From assembly GCF_000219535.2 (NCBI RefSeq), contig NZ_CP007806.1:4856501-4920500 (forward strand): a stretch of 64,000 nt of DNA, written 5' to 3'. A program made the position numbers and the translations under genes. How positions within the stretch are numbered: the first letter of the stretch is position 1; every line of letters begins with the position of its first letter. The DNA comes from Brevibacillus laterosporus LMG 15441. GTDB lineage: Bacteria > Bacillota > Bacilli > Brevibacillales > Brevibacillaceae. A model generated the notes under the pieces. That model was not told the DNA's origin and searched no databases. It saw only the letters and a program-made list of their open reading frames with translations. This document shows, one piece after another, positions 30,806 to 39,684 of this stretch.

Positions 30806-31657
30806 TTAGGTGTACACATAGAATCCTCTTCCTGACTTGCGGCCTAACCAGCCAGCCTTTACATATTGGCGTAATAACGGACAAGGGCGATATTTGGAAT
30901 CCCCGAATCCTTCATAGAGTACTTCCATAATGTAGAGACATGTATCCAATCCAATAAAATCAGCTAAGGTAATAGGTCCCATCGGATGATTCATGCCCAG
31001 TTTCATAATGTCATCCACTGCTTCTGGAGTAGCTACCCCTTCATACACACAGTAAATCGCTTCATTAATCATTGGCATTAATACACGATTTGAGATAAAA
31101 CCAGGGAAGTCTTTGCAGCTAACTGGTATTTTATCCAGTCGTTTTGCCAGTTCTTCGATTGTTTGATAGACCTCGTCAGATGTTTGTAAGCCACGAATCA
31201 TTTCCACTAGCTTCATCACAGGTACAGGATTCATAAAATGCATGCCGATAACCTGCTCAGGACGATTTGTAGCCGCTGCAATCTCTGTAATAGGCAAAGA
31301 GGATGTATTGCTGGCTAAGATGGCATGCGGTTGGCAAATCTCATCCAATTTTTTAAAAATTTCGGTTTTTACCTGCATATTTTCTACTACAGCTTCTATA
31401 ACCACATCCGCATCCCTAGCGTTTGTAAGCTCTGTGGAAGTGGATATCTGGGAGAGAATTTTTCCCTTTGTTTCTTCAGTCAGCTTGCCCTTTTCCACTT
31501 GCCTATTTAAATTTTTACCAATATTGCCTAAACCACGTTCTAGAAAAGACATAGATTGGTCATGTAAAATCACTTGAAATCCGGCATGTGCCGCCACCTG
31601 AGCAATTCCGCTCCCCATCTGCCCTGCGCCTATAACCATAATCGTTTGAATGCTCAT
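30806..31657 (-). CDS. mmgB: 3-hydroxybutyryl-CoA dehydrogenase
   Basis: Oxidises 3-hydroxyacyl-CoA to 3-ketoacyl-CoA with NAD(P). Rossmann motif [16 protein letters not shown] (about 8-23), [14 protein letters not shown] (about 116), the catalytic-His segment [15 protein letters not shown] (about 136), and the C-terminal [27 protein letters not shown]. 283 aa, ATG with AGGAGCAGGG. Fits between acyl-CoA dehydrogenase and thiolase; the intervening hydratase is not in the window. Confidence 0.95.
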   Translation of the reverse strand: MSIQTIMVIGAGQMGSGIAQVAAHAGFQVILHDQSMSFLERGLGNIGKNLNRQVEKGKLTEETKGKILSQISTSTELTNARDADVVIEAVVENMQVKTEIFKKLDEICQPHAILASNTSSLPITEIAAATNRPEQVIGMHFMNPVPVMKLVEMIRGLQTSDEVYQTIEELAKRLDKIPVSCKDFPGFISNRVLMPMINEAIYCVYEGVATPEAVDDIMKLGMNHPMGPITLADFIGLDTCLYIMEVLYEGFGDSKYRPCPLLRQYVKAGWLGRKSGRGFYVYT

Positions 31658-31739
31658 GTACCCTGCTCCTTTTCTTTTGAAAAATGATGCAGCTTCGTGT
31701 AAAAAACCCTAAAATCCCCTATCAAATTGAAGTAGTTAC

Positions 31740-32927
31740 TTATCTGGCTGGCTCAACACGTATTAAGATAGCATCTCCCTGAGCCGCTCCACTGCAAATC
31801 GCCGCTATGCCTAATCCACCGCCGCGTCGTTGTAATTCATGAATAAGCGTCATGATAATCCTTGCACCGCTCGCGCCGATAGGATGACCAAGTGCAATCG
31901 CACCGCCATTTACGTTCACCTTCTCTTCATCCCAGCCAACGATTTTTCCACTTGTAAGCGTGACCGCAGCGAATGCCTCGTTTACTTCAAATAAATCTAT
32001 TTCCTCAAGGCTTTTTCCTGTCTTTTGCAGTAATTTTTGAATAGCAAGCCCAGGTGTAGTAGCAATATAAGGAGCCTCTGCCGCAACCTCCGCATGCCCT
32101 AGAATCGTAGCTAAAGGCTTAGCCCCTAGTTCCTTAGCTTTATGCTCCGACATAAGCACAAGCGCTCCAGCACCATCATTAAGTCCGGGTGCATTACCGG
32201 CTGTAATCGTCCCATCCTTTTTGTATACCGGTGCTAATTTAGCCAAGCCTTCTAAGGTTGTTTCCGCTCGGATCGCTTCATCCTCCATGACGAGCAGTGG
32301 GTCTCCTTTTCGTTGGGGAACGGGAACCGGAACAATTTCCTCAGCAAAATATCCTGCTTCCCTCGCTTTAGCCGCACGTTGCTGGCTGCGATAGGCCCAT
32401 GCATCCTGTTCTGCTCGTGTAATGCCGTGTTCTTCGGCCACATTACTCCCATGCACAGCCATAGGAACTTGATCAAATGCACATGTTAGCCCATCGTATA
32501 ACACTAAATCCCTCACAAGATTATCGCCCATTCGAAAGCCATTTCTAGCTTGCGGCATTGCATAAGGAGCATTACTCATGCTCTCCATTCCGCCAGCTAC
32601 TATAATCTCTGCATCCTGACAACGTATGATTTGATCCGCCATGGCAACGGAACGCATCCCGGACGCACATACCTTATTGATCGTCTCGCTTGTTACTTCC
32701 CATGGGAGACCAGCTTTTCTGGCAGCTTGCCTTGAGGGGATTTGTCCAGCACCCGCTTGCACGACCATCCCCATGATGACCTTATCAACTGATAAGGGAT
32801 CAACCTTAGCTCTACTCAGCGCTTCTCTAATTGCCAATGCTCCCAGTTCTACAGCAGGCACTTCCTTTAATGCGCCATTGAACTTTCCAAAAGGTGTTCG
32901 AGCCGTTCCAACTATAACTGTGTTCAA
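31740..32927 (-). CDS. mmgA: Acetyl-CoA C-acetyltransferase (thiolase)
   Basis: Cleaves or forms acetoacetyl-CoA. Acyl-acceptor cysteine in [11 protein letters not shown] (about 88), [19 protein letters not shown] with the catalytic His (about 345), and the last cysteine in [13 protein letters not shown] (about 377). 395 aa. TTG start, GGAGG 7 bases upstream. First gene of the mmgA-mmgB-acd-acd-meaB-tetR-icmF run; a TetR-type operator lies 52 bases before it. Confidence 0.95.
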   Translation of the reverse strand: MNTVIVGTARTPFGKFNGALKEVPAVELGALAIREALSRAKVDPLSVDKVIMGMVVQAGAGQIPSRQAARKAGLPWEVTSETINKVCASGMRSVAMADQIIRCQDAEIIVAGGMESMSNAPYAMPQARNGFRMGDNLVRDLVLYDGLTCAFDQVPMAVHGSNVAEEHGITRAEQDAWAYRSQQRAAKAREAGYFAEEIVPVPVPQRKGDPLLVMEDEAIRAETTLEGLAKLAPVYKKDGTITAGNAPGLNDGAGALVLMSEHKAKELGAKPLATILGHAEVAAEAPYIATTPGLAIQKLLQKTGKSLEEIDLFEVNEAFAAVTLTSGKIVGWDEEKVNVNGGAIALGHPIGASGARIIMTLIHELQRRGGGLGIAAICSGAAQGDAILIRVEPAR

Positions 32928-32978
32928 AGCAATTCCTCCCTTTTCTTATGTATCTAATCAGTAAACATAAGCATTGAT

Positions 32979-32992
32979 CGAGCGGTCGCTCA
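32979..32992. promoter_or_regulatory. TetR-type operator upstream of thiolase gene
   Basis: GAGCG-GT-CGCTC near-palindrome; shares GAGYGGTCGCTCA with the site at 35334-35347 upstream of the FadF gene. Confidence 0.55.
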
Positions 32993-33049
32993 CTTTGTTA
33001 TCTTTATTTTGCACATTCTATTCGAATTAGTCAATTTATTATGACAATA

Positions 33050-33073
33050 AGCGGCGGTCCTTTGACCACCGCT
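33050..33073 (-). terminator. Terminator after the FadF-type gene
   Basis: AGCGGTGGTC-AAAG-GACCGCCGCT with one mismatch, then TATTGTCATAAT; 15 bases after the stop. It also separates this gene from the thiolase operon. Confidence 0.7.
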
Positions 33074-33087
33074 CATCCTGTTACTTC

Positions 33088-35172
33088 TTACAAAGCATCG
33101 GCTAAGATTTCAGCGATATCTCTCGCTTTCACTTGTTCTTCCGCCTCTTTCATTTTTAATCCATCATCCATCATCGTTAGACAATATGGACAAGCACTTG
33201 CAATTTCTGTTGGATTAACCTCTAAGGCCTGCTCTGTGCGTGCGACATTAACACGGGTACCTTCATGTTCTTCCATCCACATCAATCCGCCACCAGCGCC
33301 ACAGCACATGCTGTCACATTGGCTTCGTTTCATCTCTACAATCTCCACACCCGGAATTTGTTGCAAAATCTGGCGAGGCATATCATAGATATTGTTATAT
33401 CGCCCCAAATAGCATGAATCATGATACGTAATACGTTCCTTCACTTCTTTCTTCGGTGTAAGACGCCCCTCCTCGATCCATTGAACTAATAGCTCAGAAT
33501 GATGATATACCTCTGCTTGCAAACCAAACTCAGGATATTCATTCTTAAAGGTATTAAACGCATGCGGATCACAGGTCACAATCTTCTTAACATCGTAGCC
33601 TTCAAATAAAGCAATGTTTTCTTGCGCTAATTGTTGAAACAAAAATTCGTTACCGATACGGCGAGCTGTGTCGCCTGAATTTTTTTCTTCATTGCCAAGA
33701 ATGGCGAACTTAATGCCTGCTTCGTGCATCAGCTTAATAAAGGCATGCGTAATCTTCATACTGCGGTTATCAAAGGAACCCATAGCCCCTACCCAAAACA
33801 GATATTCAAAATCCTCTGCTGTTTTTACTGTAGGTACTGTATAGGCTTCATCCAGACCCTCCATCCATTTCATGCGGTCTTTACGGTTAATTCCCCACGG
33901 GTTACCCTGGCGTTCGATATTATTTAATGCACGCTGAGCTTCTTGCGGCATGCTCCCTTCTGTCATCACGAGATAACGGCGCATGTCAATGATTTTGTCA
34001 ACATGCTCGTTCATCACGGGACACTGGTCTTCACAGTTACGACAGGTTGTACATGCCCACAGCTCCTGCTCGGTAATCACATCGCCTATCAATGCCTTAT
34101 CATATACATTTTCTACAGCAGCGGCCCCTTCAGCAGTCGCTGCTACTTCACCAGCCTGCAGAGCGATTTGGTTAGCCTTTGTGTTAGGAAATGCAAAAGT
34201 AGGCATCCAAGGTGTACGTGAAGTAACACTTGCCCCTTTCTCAGTCAAATGGTCGCGCATTTTCACGATAATATCCATAGGAGAGAGCATTTTGCCAGTT
34301 CCAGAGGCCGGACACATATTAGTACAGCGTCCACACTCAACACAGGCATATAAGTCAATGAGTTGTGTTTGGGTAAAGTCCTCAATCTTCCCATTTCCGA
34401 AAACTTCCTGAGTCTCATCTTCAAAGTTAATGGTAGACAGCTTACCAGGCGGTTCTAGCTTTTTATACCAAACGTTAAAGGGAGCAAAGATCAAGTGAGC
34501 ATGCTTGGATTGTGGTACATAGACAGCAAAGCTCAGCAAAACGAGCAAATGCGCCCACCAGAAAAAGAAGAATAAAGCGGCTGCCGCGGTTTCACCGATC
34601 CCTGAAAATACAAAGGCAATAGCTGACGAGAAGGGAGCAAAGATGGAGCCCTCATGACCTAGCCATAGCTGTTCGAAAGCTAGTGAACCAAGAACGGTCA
34701 CCATTAGCGAACTGATAAAGATAATAACTAAACCTGATTTCAAGCCTCGCTTTAAACGCTTTAGTTTCTCAATATACCGCCGATAATAAGCATAACCGAT
34801 AGCTAAAAGGATCAGCATAGCAGTGATTTCCTGCATTAGGCTAAAGTACTTGTGGGCGCTACCAAACGGTAATTCATACCCAATAATAAGTCCCTTTAAA
34901 ATAAGTTCAATGGCACCAAATTGCAAAATAATAAAGCCATAAAAGAGAACAATGTGCATAATACCGCTCTTTTTGTCCTTTAAGAGCTTCTTTTGCAAAA
35001 AAACGTTCTGAAGGATCAAGTTCAGGCGGGTCTTAAAGTCATCCTTGGTATCCGGCTTTTTTCCCAATTTGATAAACAGATACCTGCTGTACAACAAATG
35101 CGCTACAAGATATAGCCCATAAGCCAGCACAAGGAAGAAGGCAATTAAATTTAATAGTGGTAGGATTTCCAT
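33088..35172 (-). CDS. fadF: FadF-type membrane iron-sulfur oxidoreductase (heterodisulfide-reductase-like)
   Basis: Likely takes electrons from reduced ETF during acyl-CoA oxidation and hands them to menaquinone. N-terminal about 240 residues contain about six membrane helices of the cytochrome-b/NarI-like type. Two 4Fe-4S motifs follow, CVECGRCTNMCPA (about 277) and CTTCRNCEDQCPV (about 369). Two CCG-type domains are at the end, with CDPHAF (about 545) and CCGAGGG (about 635). 694 aa. ATG with AGGGAGC upstream. Equivalent to B. subtilis ywjF (fadF), a FadR regulon member; a perfect FadR box lies upstream here too. Confidence 0.9.
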   Translation of the reverse strand: MEILPLLNLIAFFLVLAYGLYLVAHLLYSRYLFIKLGKKPDTKDDFKTRLNLILQNVFLQKKLLKDKKSGIMHIVLFYGFIILQFGAIELILKGLIIGYELPFGSAHKYFSLMQEITAMLILLAIGYAYYRRYIEKLKRLKRGLKSGLVIIFISSLMVTVLGSLAFEQLWLGHEGSIFAPFSSAIAFVFSGIGETAAAALFFFFWWAHLLVLLSFAVYVPQSKHAHLIFAPFNVWYKKLEPPGKLSTINFEDETQEVFGNGKIEDFTQTQLIDLYACVECGRCTNMCPASGTGKMLSPMDIIVKMRDHLTEKGASVTSRTPWMPTFAFPNTKANQIALQAGEVAATAEGAAAVENVYDKALIGDVITEQELWACTTCRNCEDQCPVMNEHVDKIIDMRRYLVMTEGSMPQEAQRALNNIERQGNPWGINRKDRMKWMEGLDEAYTVPTVKTAEDFEYLFWVGAMGSFDNRSMKITHAFIKLMHEAGIKFAILGNEEKNSGDTARRIGNEFLFQQLAQENIALFEGYDVKKIVTCDPHAFNTFKNEYPEFGLQAEVYHHSELLVQWIEEGRLTPKKEVKERITYHDSCYLGRYNNIYDMPRQILQQIPGVEIVEMKRSQCDSMCCGAGGGLMWMEEHEGTRVNVARTEQALEVNPTEIASACPYCLTMMDDGLKMKEAEEQVKARDIAEILADAL

Positions 35173-35263
35173 ATCTTCCAGCTCCCTTTCTTTTACTTAT
35201 TGTAGTTATATTTGATGGTAAATTTTTTCTTTTGTTTTATCTTATCAGAAGTATCAGAAAAAA

Positions 35264-35281
35264 TGAATGACTATTCATTCA
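35264..35281. promoter_or_regulatory. FadR box
   Basis: TGAATGACTATTCATTCA, a full match to the B. subtilis FadR consensus TGAATGAMTANTCATTCA; 92 bases before the fadF start codon. Confidence 0.85.
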
Positions 35282-35333
35282 AAATTTACATTTCTACCCA
35301 AAAAATTTTGTAAAAATAATCGCGCTGTTCATC

Positions 35334-35347
35334 TGAGTGGTCGCTCA
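35334..35347. promoter_or_regulatory. TetR-type operator upstream of fadF
   Basis: TGAGTGGTCGCTCA, sharing GAGYGGTCGCTCA with the site before the thiolase gene; 53 bases from the FadR box. Confidence 0.55.
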
Positions 35348-35423
35348 TTTTTCTTTTTGATCATATCATACTCATTTGTCTACCGTAAAGATTGAGTAAT
35401 CAGTTAGCTACAAGCACAAAAAA

Positions 35424-35501
35424 GGGGCCTTCTCGCTCACCGTCATAAGTAACACTTCCATTCCCGAAGTCCTACTTAATCACCGAAAGGCGAAAGACCC
35501 T
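35424..35501 (-). terminator. Long hairpin terminator after kamA
   Basis: On the minus strand a nested hairpin: outer GGGTCTTTCGC pairing imperfectly with GCGAGAAGGCCC, inner AAGTA/TACTT and ACTTC/GAAGT, then CTTTTTTG. Unusually long for a terminator (about 78 bases). Confidence 0.6.
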
Positions 35502-35513
35502 GCTCAGACATTC

Positions 35514-36878
35514 CTATGCCTCTTTTTCACTTATTCTAGCACGCTCTTTTTGCTTTTTCACCTCACTTTGCTCCTTACGCACATCTGCAAGTGACTTGAC
35601 CTTGGTGGCCTCAATCCGTTTATTACGCTGTAGCCCTGCTGGCTCCAAATTGTCTGCTAAATCTTCCATTAAGGCTGCAATACCTACTGCTTTTCCTCTC
35701 TCGGCCTGATAATATTCGTTGTTTGATAGATCGGGTGCCTTGTAATTTTGCGGTTCAGGGTAGGCAGTAATGACGCCTTCAAAATTACGTAGAATGACTT
35801 TGTCAGCCGATTGAGAAATGATATAGTTTGGCATTACCGGAATCTTGCCGCCACCATGCGGGGCATCTACCACAAAAGTAGGTACTGCATATCCTGAGGT
35901 ATGCCCGCGTAAGTATTCCATGATTTCTAAGCCCTTAGATATTGGTGCTCGGAAATGACCAATGCCTTCTGACAGGTCACATTGATAGATATAATATGGA
36001 CGTACGCGGATTTTAACCAGATCTTGCATTAATTGCTTCATCGTATATGGATCGTCATTAACTCCAGCAAGAATAACCGACTGATTACCAAGCGGGACAC
36101 CGGCATACGAAAGCATTTCACAAGCTCTTTTTGCTTCCTCGGTAATTTCTTTGGGATGATTAAAATGTGTATTGAGCCAAACAGGATGATATTTCTTCAG
36201 GATCTCGCACAAATTCTCCGTGATGCGTTGTGGGAAAACGACAGGTGCTCGCGTTCCAATCCGAATGATCTCTACATGAGGAATTTCTCGCAGACTTTTT
36301 ATTACGTATTCCAATACACGGTCATTAATTAGTAGAGCATCTCCACCGGACAAAAGCACATCGCGTACCTCTGGGGTGTTACGGATATAATCTAAACAGG
36401 CATCTAATTGTTTTTTAGGTACCCCCATGCCGATTTGTCCAGAAAAACGACGGCGCGTACAGTAACGACAATACATAGAGCATTGGTTTGTTACTAAAAA
36501 TAAAACGCGATCGGGGTAGCGATGAGTCAGACCAGGAACAGGCGAATCCTCATCCTCATGCAACGGGTCTTCCATATCGTACTGCGTGCGAACCATTTCG
36601 TGAGATAAAGGGACAGATTGTAAACGAACCGGGTCCTTTGGATCGTTCTCATCCATTAGCAAAGCATAGTAAGGTGTGATATTTAACGGAATGGTCTGGT
36701 TGGAAATTCGTACTCCCTCTTCTTCCTCAGGAGTTAAATTGATTACCTTTTTTAAGTCATCTACGTTTTTAATCGTGTGGGTTAACTGCCACATCCAATC
36801 GTTCCATTGTTCCTCGGTTACGTCTTTCCATAATTCCACGTCCCGCCAATCACGCAATTTACGAACGGCTAATGTCAT
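35514..36878 (-). CDS. kamA: L-lysine 2,3-aminomutase
   Basis: Radical SAM and PLP enzyme converting L-lysine to beta-lysine, the first step of clostridial-type lysine degradation. NQCSMYCRYCTRRRFSG (about 132-148) holds the C-X3-C-X2-C cluster. LLSGGDALLIND (about 170) is an SAM/PLP contact. The PLP lysine is in DAPHGGGKIPVMPNY (about 340). 454 aa with a charged C-terminal tail. ATG with AGGGGGG upstream. It has a sigma-54 promoter and its activator gene lies just upstream, the arrangement known for kamA/KamR in Bacillus. No beta-lysine acetyltransferase (ablB) follows. Confidence 0.93.
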   Translation of the reverse strand: MTLAVRKLRDWRDVELWKDVTEEQWNDWMWQLTHTIKNVDDLKKVINLTPEEEEGVRISNQTIPLNITPYYALLMDENDPKDPVRLQSVPLSHEMVRTQYDMEDPLHEDEDSPVPGLTHRYPDRVLFLVTNQCSMYCRYCTRRRFSGQIGMGVPKKQLDACLDYIRNTPEVRDVLLSGGDALLINDRVLEYVIKSLREIPHVEIIRIGTRAPVVFPQRITENLCEILKKYHPVWLNTHFNHPKEITEEAKRACEMLSYAGVPLGNQSVILAGVNDDPYTMKQLMQDLVKIRVRPYYIYQCDLSEGIGHFRAPISKGLEIMEYLRGHTSGYAVPTFVVDAPHGGGKIPVMPNYIISQSADKVILRNFEGVITAYPEPQNYKAPDLSNNEYYQAERGKAVGIAALMEDLADNLEPAGLQRNKRIEATKVKSLADVRKEQSEVKKQKERARISEKEA

Positions 36879-36939
36879 TTATAATCCCCCCTGCATATTT
36901 ACATGAACAAAACCTTTTGAAGCTTCATGATTTACATCA

Positions 36940-36957
36940 TGCAAGGAGGATGCCAAT
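36940..36957 (-). promoter_or_regulatory. Sigma-54 promoter of kamA
   Basis: TTGGCATCCTCCTTGCA on the minus strand: -24 GG and -12 GC separated by exactly 10 bases (consensus YTGGCAC-N5-TTGCW). About 62 bases before the kamA ATG. Confidence 0.75.
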
Positions 36958-36974
36958 TACGATAGAATATTTAA

Positions 36975-37013
36975 TATTTTCAGAATTAGGTGATATTTGC
37001 AGTGTATTTGCAG
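36975..37013. repeat. Three direct repeats, candidate activator-binding site
   Basis: TATTTTCAG (36975), TATTTGCAG (36994) and TATTTGCAG (37005); the last two are exactly 11 bp apart, one helical turn. They lie 18-74 bp upstream of the sigma-54 promoter. Confidence 0.5.
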
Positions 37014-37119
37014 GCTTTTAAGCGTTTTGGGCACGTTTTGTTTGCCTACAGCCACTTTACCGGATTATTTATTGTGCCAGCTTTTCGGCAAGGTCGGGTT
37101 GAATGATTTGTAATCCAAG

Positions 37120-38586
37120 TCAATCTGACTTCTTATCATCTGGTTTCTCTTTTTGTTGGGCCAATTTATACTGTAGGGTTTGTCGAGGAATTCCTAATTG
37201 TTTTGCGGCTTGCAGAATATTTCCTTTCGTTTGCTCCAATGCCATTTGAATGAAATGCTTTTCTGTTTGTCTTAGAACATCTCGTAAGGTCCCATCCATA
37301 GGAATTGAGGTTTTCATAGTGAATCCGCTTTCACTTTCCTGAGATACCACTCCCAGCTCATTCATTCTTTTCAAAAAGGATAAAGGAAGGTCTTCAACTG
37401 TAATCCATTCGCCTTCAGTAACATTCATGGCAGCTTCAATCATATGCTCTAGCTCCCGAATGTTACCCGGCCACGTACATCGCTTGAATAAAGTCCATAC
37501 CTCTTGATCCAAGCCTTTCACCTGTAGCTCAAACATATTGTTATACTTCTGCACAAAATGCTCTACTAAAAGGGGCAAATCCTCTGGGCGTTTGTGCAAT
37601 GGTGGAAGCCAAAAGGATACAACATTTAAGCGATAATATAGGTCAGCTCGCAATCCTTTGCTTTCCACCACTTTTTCTGGCACTTCATTGGTAGCCGCAA
37701 TCACTCTCACATCTACCTGCAATGATCCCGTTCCGCCTACTCTTCGTATCTGACCATCCTGTAATACACGCAATAATTTAGCTTGTAGCTCAAGTGGCAT
37801 ACTGTTTATTTCATCTAGGAATAACGTACCCCCATTGGCTACTTCAAACAAACCTGGACGATCATCTGCTCCGGTAAAGCTCCCCTTAGTTGTACCGAAG
37901 AGAATTCCTTCTAATAGGGAGGCGGGTAAGGCAGCACAGTTTTGGGCAATAAACGGACGCTTCCTTCGCGGGGATGCTCGATGGATCGATTGTACCAGCA
38001 ACTCTTTACCTGTCCCTGTTTCTCCATAAATCAGTATTGGTGAGGTGGTCCGCGCAGCTTTTAACGCTATCTGTTTCACCCGCTTCAGCTCGGGGTTATG
38101 CGTTAAGATATCCGAGAATTCATAAAACACCTGATCGGACACAAGTGGCTTCACTTGCTTTTTTCGTCCACTTTGGACTTGAACCTGTAGGTCCACTAGC
38201 TGCTCCGACAGCTCCCTTAGTTTCTTCATATCTTTAGCTACCTCAACTGCGCCAACGAGCCGATCGTCTACACGAACTGGTAACGTAGTGTTGATTGTTT
38301 CCACCTGTACGCCTCGCCAATTGGTATAGCGTTGCGTGCGATTATACATGGGCTTTCCGGTTTGGATGACATTTAACAAGGTGCTGGATTCGCTATCTAA
38401 GGAAGGAAAGACTTGCAACAACGGTTTACCCAGCACCTCCTCTTGCGTTAACCCATCCAGTCTGGCAGCGATGTGATTGTACATGATCGTAATACCCTGA
38501 GCGTCAACCACATGGATGCCTTCATCAATTGCTCCTAAAATTGCGCTTAACATCTCCACTGTCTCCGATTTTGGTAATGTACTCAC
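37120..38586 (-). CDS. kamR: Sigma-54-dependent transcriptional activator (KamR-like)
   Basis: Domains: a PAS sensor (about 8-115, LGAIDEGIHVVDAQGITIMYNH), an AAA+ sigma-54 interaction domain (about 155-395) with Walker A GETGTGKELLVQSI, the sigma-54 contact loop GSFTGAD, and Walker B GGTLFLDEIN, then a Fis-type HTH (about 440-478, GNILQAAKQLGIPRQTLQYKL). 488 aa. GTG start with GGAGGG. Resembles RocR/KamR activators of amino acid catabolism. The gene itself reads towards kamA, whose promoter is of the matching class. The inducer (lysine?) is inferred. Confidence 0.9.
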   Translation of the reverse strand: MSTLPKSETVEMLSAILGAIDEGIHVVDAQGITIMYNHIAARLDGLTQEEVLGKPLLQVFPSLDSESSTLLNVIQTGKPMYNRTQRYTNWRGVQVETINTTLPVRVDDRLVGAVEVAKDMKKLRELSEQLVDLQVQVQSGRKKQVKPLVSDQVFYEFSDILTHNPELKRVKQIALKAARTTSPILIYGETGTGKELLVQSIHRASPRRKRPFIAQNCAALPASLLEGILFGTTKGSFTGADDRPGLFEVANGGTLFLDEINSMPLELQAKLLRVLQDGQIRRVGGTGSLQVDVRVIAATNEVPEKVVESKGLRADLYYRLNVVSFWLPPLHKRPEDLPLLVEHFVQKYNNMFELQVKGLDQEVWTLFKRCTWPGNIRELEHMIEAAMNVTEGEWITVEDLPLSFLKRMNELGVVSQESESGFTMKTSIPMDGTLRDVLRQTEKHFIQMALEQTKGNILQAAKQLGIPRQTLQYKLAQQKEKPDDKKSD

Positions 38587-38665
38587 AACATCCCTCCTAA
38601 TCAGACTGCCAAAAACTAGTCACTGTGCTAAAAAACCGGCACTACGCATCTACAAAAGCTGCTCT

Positions 38666-39055
38666 CTATCGCTCAATTTGATACGTTAAAAATACCGTAT
38701 ACAACAAATGACCAAAAAACCACAACAAGATATTACTTGCTGAATAAACACCTTGACTTAGATACGTAAAGGGAAAGAATAGAATCAGAAATGCCACATT
38801 CCACAGGGTTACATAGATGACAATCTTTTTCCCGTTTCCCTTTGGATAAAAGTAAATAAACGCAAAGGCAACGATAACCGAAATCACCAAATGAATGAGA
38901 TAGGCTAGTAAGGGAGGGGTATTTTCCATCCCTGGAATATAAGTAATATCTAATAATACCTGAAATGTGCTTGTTTGAAACAATCCATCTCCAATTGCCA
39001 GAAAAGCTGATAACAACAAGCCAGAAAATAGCCCATTAATGAGGGAAAAAACCAT
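38666..39055 (-). CDS. Small membrane protein of unknown function
   Basis: 129 aa with about four hydrophobic helices: FSLINGLFSGLLLSAFLAIG (N-terminus), PPLLAYLIHLVISVIVAFAF, VIYVTLWNVAFLILFFPFTY and ILLWFFGHLLYTVFLTY. No motif recognised. ATG at 39055 follows AAAGGGG by 8 bases; the GTG two codons before is closer to that site. It begins 16 bases after the DUF1934 gene and is probably cotranscribed with it. Confidence 0.7.
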   Translation of the reverse strand: MVFSLINGLFSGLLLSAFLAIGDGLFQTSTFQVLLDITYIPGMENTPPLLAYLIHLVISVIVAFAFIYFYPKGNGKKIVIYVTLWNVAFLILFFPFTYLSQGVYSASNILLWFFGHLLYTVFLTYQIER

Positions 39056-39070
39056 ACACACTGCCCCTTT

Positions 39071-39487
39071 CTACTCCCATGCAATTTTCATGTCCCATTC
39101 GAATTCTCCAACATATTGTCCACTTAGCCACAATTGATAGGCAATCAACACCTGAACAGGCTTCTCACTTTGATACGTGACTTTATATGTTCGAGTGTGG
39201 GTATGCATTTGCATATTTCCATAGGGACTGCTATATAGGCTATCTGTCCCTTTTCCCTTTTCAAATATTTGCTTCATTTGCAGGCTACCTTGACGTAGTA
39301 ATTGTGTGCTATCTGGGTTAATCCGAACAATATTGGAGACCTCTCCCGCTCCCTCTATCTCTTCTTTATAATGCAGAAACCAAGAAGAATTACGCAGGGA
39401 TGCTTTACCCGACATTTGTAAATCTGTCTTGTCGATTTGACCTTCTGCCTTTTGTATGATTGATAACGATAATTGAACCTCTTGCAT
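39071..39487 (-). CDS. ywiB: DUF1934 family protein (YwiB-like)
   Basis: 138-aa predicted beta-rich protein without signal peptide. DUF1934 features: VSNIVRINPDSTQLLRQGSLQMKQIFEKG (residues about 51-79), a MHTHTRTYKVTY strand, and the C-terminal YQLWLSGQYVGEFEWDMKI. Members resemble lipocalin-like barrels; function unknown. Found near speB/argS in Bacillus (ywiB), and here it precedes speB. Confidence 0.82.
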   Translation of the reverse strand: MQEVQLSLSIIQKAEGQIDKTDLQMSGKASLRNSSWFLHYKEEIEGAGEVSNIVRINPDSTQLLRQGSLQMKQIFEKGKGTDSLYSSPYGNMQMHTHTRTYKVTYQSEKPVQVLIAYQLWLSGQYVGEFEWDMKIAWE

Positions 39488-39611
39488 TCCGAGACCTCAC
39501 TTTTATTTGTCACTGTAGTATTTGTTAGTTTACTTTCCCTTTATTATAGGATAGTTTACCTTCCCGCTTCCAATTTTTCTGACCAAGCGAGAGCGATTTC
39601 GTATAGAAAAT

Positions 39612-39650
39612 GAAAAAGGCAAGAAAGCACTCTGCCTCCTTGCCTTTTTC
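39612..39650 (-). terminator. Bidirectional terminator after speB
   Basis: GAAAAAGGCAAG / CTTGCCTTTTTC, a 12-bp perfect stem with T-runs on both strands, 34 bases after the speB stop. Confidence 0.85.
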
Positions 39651-39684
39651 TACGTAATATCCAGTATCCAAATGATAATAGCGA

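Larger units (their letters stand above)
35173..35513 (-). promoter_or_regulatory. Control region between kamA and fadF
   Basis: The 341-base gap holds, from the fadF side, an AT-rich stretch, the FadR box (35264-35281), a TetR-type operator (35334-35347) and the long kamA terminator (35424-35501). No open frame of interest. Confidence 0.6.
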
